Assembly (NCBI GenBank): GCA_030626685.1 | Contig: DAOUTL010000035.1 | Location: 1-10,361, forward strand | Reading direction: 5' to 3' | Source: Candidatus Bathyarchaeota archaeon | Lineage (GTDB): Archaea > Thermoproteota > Bathyarchaeia > Bathyarchaeales > Bathycorpusculaceae | DNA: 10,361 bases | Shown here: positions 6,683 through 10,361 of the stretch, piece after piece | How the letters are laid out: each line of letters begins with the position of its first letter | Numbering within the stretch: position 1 is the first letter of the stretch | Notes under the pieces: generated by a model | Seen by the model: the letters and a program-made list of their open reading frames with translations, nothing else | The model's database searches: none | What the model was told of the DNA's origin: nothing | Made by a program: the position numbers and the translations under genes

Positions 6683-7681
6683 TTGGAAGATATAGTGATA
6701 AAAGCTGAAAATTTGAAAAAATGGTTTCCCGTTAAAGCGGGTTTTCTCTCAAGTCTTCTTTCGAAAAGACAACTCTTCGTACGTGCAGTAGACGACGTTA
6801 GTTTTCAAATAAAGAAAAAAGAAATTTTCGGTTTGGCGGGAGAAAGCGGCAGTGGGAAAACCACGACTGGAAGACTTTTAGTTAGGTTAATTGAGCCAAC
6901 AAGCGGAAAAGTATACTTTAAAGGTAAAGAAATCACAAGCCTAAAAGAAGATGAAATGAAACTATTACGCCGTCATATGCAAATTATCTTTCAAGACCCA
7001 TATGAATCGCTGAATCCAAGGATAACCGTAGGTGATATAGTGGCCGAACCTGTAAGGCTTCTAAAAGGGGCGACCCCAGCCGAAGTGAACGAAGTAGTGA
7101 GACAGACGTTAGAGGATGTTGAATTAACACCTCCTGAAGAATTCATCCTAAGATATCCCCACGAACTAAGCGGAGGCCAAAGGCAAAGAGTGGCCGTAGC
7201 AAGAGCGTTTGCAGTGAACCCTGAATTCATAGTAGCAGACGAACCTGTTTCAATGCTGGATGTTTCCATCAGAGCAGAAATTCTCAAACTTATGATTTCA
7301 CTTGTACAAAAATACGAAGCCTCATTTCTCTACATAACTCATGACCTAGCACTTTCAAGACACATGTGCGACAGACTCGCCATCATGTACTTAGGCAAAA
7401 TCGTCGAGATGAGCGACACCGAAAAAATCGTTTACGAACCACTTCATCCCTACACAAAAGCTTTGATTGAAGCTGTACCAGAACCCGACCCAACAGCCAA
7501 ACGTATTGAGACAGTCATCAAAGGCGAAATTCCAAGTCCAATCAATCCCCCCCCTGGATGCAGATTCCATACCCGTTGTCCGGCATACATCGGGGATATA
7601 TGCCGCAAAAAAGAGCCCCCGTTAATGAATATAGGTAAAAACCATTACGTAGCGTGCCATCTTTACGGCAAAGAAAAATGA
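6683..7681 (+). CDS. ABC importer ATPase, DppF/OppF type (TTG start)
   Basis: Second ATP-hydrolysing subunit, expected to form a heterodimer with the preceding DppD-type protein. The 332-residue product has Walker A GESGSGKTT (53-61), Q-loop IIFQDPYESLNPR (Gln 104), signature LSGGQRQR (162-169), Walker B FIVADEP (182-188, catalytic Glu 187), D-loop MLDVS, and H-loop THD (His 220). The N-terminal LKKWFPVKAG and a basic loop before VRAVDDVSF are typical of the F-type rather than the D-type subunit. The C-terminal region again carries PPPGCRFHTRC and four cysteines (293, 299, 307, 325), a probable Fe-S site. It begins at TTG with AGGAGA at 6670-6675. It is co-transcribed with the upstream ATPase. 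I saw no clear terminator after its stop codon. Confidence 0.94.
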   Translation: MEDIVIKAENLKKWFPVKAGFLSSLLSKRQLFVRAVDDVSFQIKKKEIFGLAGESGSGKTTTGRLLVRLIEPTSGKVYFKGKEITSLKEDEMKLLRRHMQIIFQDPYESLNPRITVGDIVAEPVRLLKGATPAEVNEVVRQTLEDVELTPPEEFILRYPHELSGGQRQRVAVARAFAVNPEFIVADEPVSMLDVSIRAEILKLMISLVQKYEASFLYITHDLALSRHMCDRLAIMYLGKIVEMSDTEKIVYEPLHPYTKALIEAVPEPDPTAKRIETVIKGEIPSPINPPPGCRFHTRCPAYIGDICRKKEPPLMNIGKNHYVACHLYGKEK

Positions 7682-7781
7682 CAAAAAATTGGTAAGCTCA
7701 AGCAACGTAAAGCTTTCATGTCTCAGATAGCTGAGTAAGCAGAAACAACAACTCAGCAACAAATCGCATAGCGCGTTTCAA

Positions 7782-8378
7782 TCAAAGTTTCTTTTCCCTC
7801 CTCCGTCGTTTCCGTTTTAAACTCCTCCTAGACCATATCGATAGGGAAATGCCAACAACAATCAGCACTATTCCCACAGGCAGAAAACTGCGATACGGAT
7901 ACTCCTTCTCCACAACTAGTTTAAGAAGCTCAAGCTTAGGAGGCCCTTGAGGGTAATACAGGCTTGCCAGCGGGTTAGCCTCAGGGTCAATGCACGCTGT
8001 GTAATTGCCAGAGCATTGAGTAAGTCCCCCAACTCCTGTTGGAGGTTCACTCACGATTAGACCACCATCATACGATGAAACGTTAATATGATCGAACACT
8101 CCATTTTTGAAACTGACCACAAATCGGGTTTTACCACCATTTGGGTCAAAAATATCAACTACAACTACTTGCCACCCGTCCGGAACCATATCCTTTTTGG
8201 GAGCGGTAAACCATACAAGTAGTTCATTTCTCTCATCAAAATATCCCGATGTCTCCCATCCATTTTGAATCCCTACCGGAATCTCGCCGGGATTTTCTTT
8301 CGAAGAATTAGATGCTGAACAGATGAGGACCCCAACGAACAAGATGATGATCCCGAAAGCTAATGAAGCTTTTCCCAT
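7782..8378 (-). CDS. Membrane-anchored protein with a beta-rich outer domain, function unknown
   Basis: A 198-residue protein with hydrophobic segments at both ends: residues 5-22 (signal peptide or anchor) and 165-183 (membrane helix). A very basic tail follows (184-197, mostly Arg and Lys), which by the positive-inside rule stays in the cytoplasm. The middle (about 35-160) is therefore outside. It is beta-rich (NELLVWFTAP, WQVVVVDIFDPNGGKTRFVV) and has two cysteines (122, 129), sequons at 24, 99 and 125, and a YPYRSFLPVGI entry into the last helix. This layout recalls archaeal proteins loosely resembling eukaryotic emp24/GOLD lumenal domains, a tentative comparison from memory. Cys 20 is not in a proper lipobox, since Ile precedes it. 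The start is supported by AAAGGTGG four bases before ATG. It is followed convergently by the ATPase pair. Confidence 0.75.
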   Translation of the reverse strand: MGKASLAFGIIILFVGVLICSASNSSKENPGEIPVGIQNGWETSGYFDERNELLVWFTAPKKDMVPDGWQVVVVDIFDPNGGKTRFVVSFKNGVFDHINVSSYDGGLIVSEPPTGVGGLTQCSGNYTACIDPEANPLASLYYPQGPPKLELLKLVVEKEYPYRSFLPVGIVLIVVGISLSIWSRRSLKRKRRRREKKL

Positions 8379-8417
8379 GAAACCACCTTTTCCATTACAA
8401 ATTGAAAGCTAACATCA

Positions 8418-8428
8418 CTTTTATAAAC
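8418..8428 (-). promoter_or_regulatory. TATA box of the 198-residue membrane protein gene
   Basis: GTTTATAAAAG on the minus strand, near consensus. The predicted start near 8397 leaves a leader of about 18 bases that includes the AAAGGTGG ribosome site (8383-8390). A second AT-rich block, ATTTAAAT at 8431-8438, could be part of the promoter or an alternative box. Confidence 0.55.
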
Positions 8429-8528
8429 CTATTTAAATTCAGTCATCTTCAAGCTCTAATCATAAGAGTTTTCATACACTCGAACCGGGCTTAACGTTAT
8501 TTCAGCGCATATGCTCATAAAATGGTTG

Positions 8529-8533
8529 AAAAA
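8529..8533 (-). terminator. Weak T-tract after the thioredoxin-CcdA gene
   Basis: CTTTTTC directly after the stop codon on the minus strand. Five T is short for a terminator, so part of the transcript may continue into the downstream membrane-protein gene. Confidence 0.25.
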
Positions 8534-8534
8534 G

Positions 8535-9599
8535 CTAAAAAAGACTTAAAGAATAGGAGACAATAAGGTAAAAAGAATAGGCTATCAGAATTAAACCGCT
8601 GACTCCGCGAATTTTCGACTTGTGTCTATAGGTGCTCCTAGCCAGCTTGGATATAGAACCAGCGAGAATTCCAATTCCAATAAACGGGATTATGACTCCT
8701 AAACAAAATACAAGAAGGATTAGAGGCAGATATTCAGGGAGCAGCCAAGGTAACATGGAGCAAAAAATAGGTGCGATGCAAGGGTCGAGAAAATAAAAAA
8801 GAAAACCAAGTAGAACAAGCCCCGTATATGTAGACACATATTTTCTAGATAGTTTCTTAACCAAAGGTTTCGTCTCAAATTTAATGTTTAAAAATCTTAA
8901 CACATTAAACCCCAACAAATCAAGTCCAAAAAATATTGCAAAAATGCACACAATCAACATTAAAACACTGTAAAACCCTGCCAGAGAAAGGAATATCAAT
9001 CCAACAGTTAATCCAAGAAGCATAGCCGCAAAAACAAAGCCCATGCCAAAAGCCATAACCTGCAACACACCCTCCCTGAATCGCGTTGTTTCTCCAATTG
9101 TGTAACTTAGTATAAAAGACAAAAGCGCAATCAAGCATGGAGAGAAAGTCTCAAAAAAACCGAATGAAAAGGCAAGCGCAAGATCAGTGATTAAAGACGA
9201 TTGCAAGGGAGACGGAGGCGGAGTTTTTTCTAAATACGAATCAATAACTTCTCTTATGTATGTTTCATTCCTCCATGAAATTACGATTTCCTCATTCACA
9301 ACTAAAGAATTAGGTGGAATCTTCGTATACAGACCTCCCTTTTTCAGCCTATCTTCAGAAGCATACTCTATCCATTTAACTAAGACTCGGTCTTCATAAT
9401 CACTTTGAATTTTATTCATAGTTTCGTTCATGCGTAAAAAATCATCATAACCAGAACAATGTGAACATAGAGATGGATCAAAGTAAAAGAATTCAACAAT
9501 AACCTGCTCAGTTGAATAAACTATTCCAAAAAATAACAGAAATAGGACAAAACCGAACAAAACATAAGTCATGTTCAATGTTACCATTTTCACCCTCAT
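8535..9599 (-). CDS. Thiol-disulfide membrane protein: thioredoxin-like domain fused to a CcdA/DsbD-type electron carrier
   Basis: This should move reducing equivalents or disulfides across the membrane. Of 354 residues, 12-28 are a signal anchor. Residues 32-125 form an outer thioredoxin-like domain with the active-site pair CSHC (45-48) after a VEFFYFDPS strand and a KIPP segment (93-96), where thioredoxins have their cis-proline. A proline-rich linker (127-131) leads to about six membrane helices (from 137 to the end). These contain the two cysteine sites expected of CcdA/DsbD proteins: FSPCLIALL (Cys 154) and DPCIAPIFC (Cys 273, 280). In this family the paired membrane cysteines pass electrons from cytoplasmic thioredoxin to the outer domain. 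The start is open: ATG 9599 would be nearly leaderless given the TATA box, while ATG 9587 has GGGTGA two bases upstream. I give the longer form. Confidence 0.88.
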   Translation of the reverse strand: MRVKMVTLNMTYVLFGFVLFLLFFGIVYSTEQVIVEFFYFDPSLCSHCSGYDDFLRMNETMNKIQSDYEDRVLVKWIEYASEDRLKKGGLYTKIPPNSLVVNEEIVISWRNETYIREVIDSYLEKTPPPSPLQSSLITDLALAFSFGFFETFSPCLIALLSFILSYTIGETTRFREGVLQVMAFGMGFVFAAMLLGLTVGLIFLSLAGFYSVLMLIVCIFAIFFGLDLLGFNVLRFLNIKFETKPLVKKLSRKYVSTYTGLVLLGFLFYFLDPCIAPIFCSMLPWLLPEYLPLILLVFCLGVIIPFIGIGILAGSISKLARSTYRHKSKIRGVSGLILIAYSFYLIVSYSLSLF

Positions 9600-9844
9600 A
9601 AAATCAATGTTTCTTATTCATATAAACGATATGGAATAATATTCTATCTTGTACCGTCCTTTCTGACTTAAACAGATAAAACATTGCTATATGCTTAAGG
9701 ATAAGTATCCTAAAAAAAGTAGCATCCACCATGAAATGAGCCTCTAACACTCATACAAATATAGTTAACAACCCTACGGATGATTTGCTTCCTAGTTCGT
9801 GTATGCATAGAATGCAGGCGACCAGCTAAATACAAAACCCAAAC
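9600..9844. other. Stretch with no recognisable gene
   Basis: Apart from the TATA box at 9619-9628 I see nothing firm. There is a 6-bp inverted repeat AGGATA-AG-TATCCT (9698-9711) next to seven A (9712-9718), which is a T-tract on the minus strand and could end a minus-strand transcript. Open frames here are at most about 40-65 codons, with no family-like features. Together with the remnant at 9845-10027 it makes a gene-poor interval of nearly 480 bases. Confidence 0.5.
9619..9628 (-). promoter_or_regulatory. TATA box of the thioredoxin-CcdA gene
   Basis: CGTTTATATG on the minus strand. Its centre lies about 24 bases ahead of ATG 9599, so transcription should begin at or next to that codon. 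The message would then be leaderless from 9599, or have a leader of about ten bases for ATG 9587. Confidence 0.5.
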
Positions 9845-10027
9845 CTATGACATACATTTTCTCAAGACCAGCCAGGGAGCTTCACTATTCAGCGATCTTT
9901 TTAAGTGCCCCTTATACATTTCAATGATTTCTTCCACTGTTGTTGCATCTTCAGCTGATTTGGCAAGCCTATAATTTCCTGTGAAGCGTGGAAAGCCTAT
10001 TGCCCGCCTAGTCGGCAGATAACAAAT
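9845..10027 (-). pseudogene. Probable 3' remnant of a protein gene
   Basis: A 60-codon open frame with no usable start is bounded upstream by TAA (10028-10030) and ends at TAG 9845-9847. The translation looks like true protein: RAIGFPRFTGNYRLAKSAED (8-27), then an amphipathic helix TVEEIIEMYKGHLKRSL (30-46), then SEAPWLVLRKCMS at the end. Its only late starts (GTG at codon 31, ATG at codon 37) would give 30 residues or fewer. I read it as the C-terminal end of a decayed gene cut off near the promoter of the nucleotidyltransferase. I do not recognise the family. It could be a chance open frame. Confidence 0.4.
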
Positions 10028-10036
10028 TTAAATAAA
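10027..10036 (+). promoter_or_regulatory. TATA box of the nucleotidyltransferase gene
   Basis: TTTAAATAAA, with predicted transcript start near 10057, giving a leader of about 20 bases that contains the inverted repeat and ribosome site at 10063-10075. It abuts the end of the open frame at 9845-10027. Confidence 0.5.
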
Positions 10037-10062
10037 CATCAGTATCTTAAACTTTATCAAAC

Positions 10063-10075
10063 AGCGAGGATCGCT
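10063..10075 (+). promoter_or_regulatory. Inverted repeat enclosing the ribosome site of the nucleotidyltransferase
   Basis: AGCGA-GGA-TCGCT is a perfect 5-bp inverted repeat with a 3-base centre. The Shine-Dalgarno GAGG (10066-10069) lies within it, and ATG follows two bases after it. In RNA the hairpin would hide the ribosome site. In DNA it could be a small operator. Either would suit autoregulation, but the stem is short. Confidence 0.4.
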
Positions 10076-10076
10076 A

Positions 10077-10361
10077 ATGCTGAAGTTTCACTTAGACATA
10101 TTAAAGGAGTTCGAACCGGTTGGCAGAAAAGCAAAGATCATACTTTTCGGCTCTCTGGCCAGAGGCGATTATAGACTGGATTCTGACATCGATTTAGCGA
10201 TCATAACAAGAGATGAGAGTTTAATGAAGTTATCCACGTCTATCGCTGATAGAATACTTGTAGAATATGGAAAGCTCGTGTCGCTTAAGTTCATAGATGA
10301 GAAAGACTTTGATAGTGAAAAGACTCCACTTAAAGACGAGATTAAAAGGGGGATGGTGATA
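10077..10361 (+). CDS. MNT-type nucleotidyltransferase (MntA-like), 3' end outside the window
   Basis: The first 95 codons of a small polymerase-beta-fold nucleotidyltransferase, with no stop before the window edge. The catalytic signature GSx10DxD is intact: Gly 25, Ser 26, Asp 37, Asp 39, within ILFGSLARGDYRLDSDIDLA (22-41). The later strand KLVSLKFIDEKDF and the end LKDEIKRGMVI match the closing part of minimal nucleotidyltransferases of about 100-140 residues, so little is probably missing. In characterised relatives (MntA/HepT) such proteins are antitoxins that add AMP to a HEPN ribonuclease encoded next to them. A HEPN gene would be expected just downstream, beyond this window. The start is ATG 10077 with GAGG at 10066-10069. 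Function in a toxin-antitoxin pair is inference from family, not shown here. Confidence 0.85.
   Translation, partial: MLKFHLDILKEFEPVGRKAKIILFGSLARGDYRLDSDIDLAIITRDESLMKLSTSIADRILVEYGKLVSLKFIDEKDFDSEKTPLKDEIKRGMVI

Noticed and set aside
7722..7735. CTCAG-ATAG-CTGAG hairpin after the second ATPase as a terminator
   Set aside because: Only five pairs and no T-tract follows. Archaeal termination does not rely on such hairpins.
8478..8490. ACTCGAACCGGGC, resembling a tRNA T-arm on the minus strand
   Set aside because: The flanking bases do not form a T stem, and no acceptor, D or anticodon arm can be built around it.
9604..9732. 42-codon minus-strand frame starting MVDATFFRIL
   Set aside because: Weak ribosome site, composition of AT-rich noncoding DNA, and it contains the TATA box of the thioredoxin-CcdA gene.
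9780..9974. 64-codon plus-strand frame
   Set aside because: No ribosome site or family-like features. It overlaps the more protein-like minus-strand frame at 9845-10027 and looks like its shadow.
1..10361. CRISPR arrays, insertion sequences, rRNA and tRNA genes
   Set aside because: I found no regularly spaced repeats, transposase-like frames, terminal inverted repeats or structural RNA motifs on either strand.

Overview
The window looks archaeal. Promoters are TATA boxes about 25 bases ahead of very short leaders, ribosome sites are mostly GGTGA or GGAG types, there is a T-tract terminator, and secreted proteins carry many N-x-S/T sequons. The substrate-binding protein resembles long secreted binding proteins I associate with Bathyarchaeia and other uncultured Thermoproteota. 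That placement is an inference from protein style, not from a marker gene.

Layout. Bases 1-7681 hold a complete peptide/nickel-type (Opp/Dpp) ABC importer: binding protein (81-2477), two permeases (2578-3567, 3572-5116) and two ATPases (5704-6666, 6683-7681). It is split into three apparent transcription units: binding protein alone, the permease pair, and the ATPase pair. A small unknown gene (5130-5528, minus strand) sits between permeases and ATPases. Bases 7782-9599 carry two minus-strand membrane genes: an unrecognised bitopic protein with a beta-rich outer domain, and a thioredoxin-like domain fused to a CcdA/DsbD membrane domain. Bases 9600-10076 have no intact gene but hold a likely gene remnant and a promoter. 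A GSx10DxD nucleotidyltransferase, probably the antitoxin-like half of an MNT/HEPN pair, starts at 10077 and runs off the window.

How they fit together. The importer would capture oligopeptides or a similar solute outside the membrane and import it with ATP. It departs from textbook Opp/Dpp systems in two ways. The binding protein reads as a circular permutation of the family-5 fold with a dockerin-like tail. The DppC-type permease carries an extra domain of about 220 residues outside the membrane, resembling a jelly-roll glycan-binding fold, which holds all of that protein's sequons and all but one of its cysteines. The binding protein has 16 cysteines, so the thiol-disulfide membrane protein nearby may serve such exported proteins, though the window shows no direct link.
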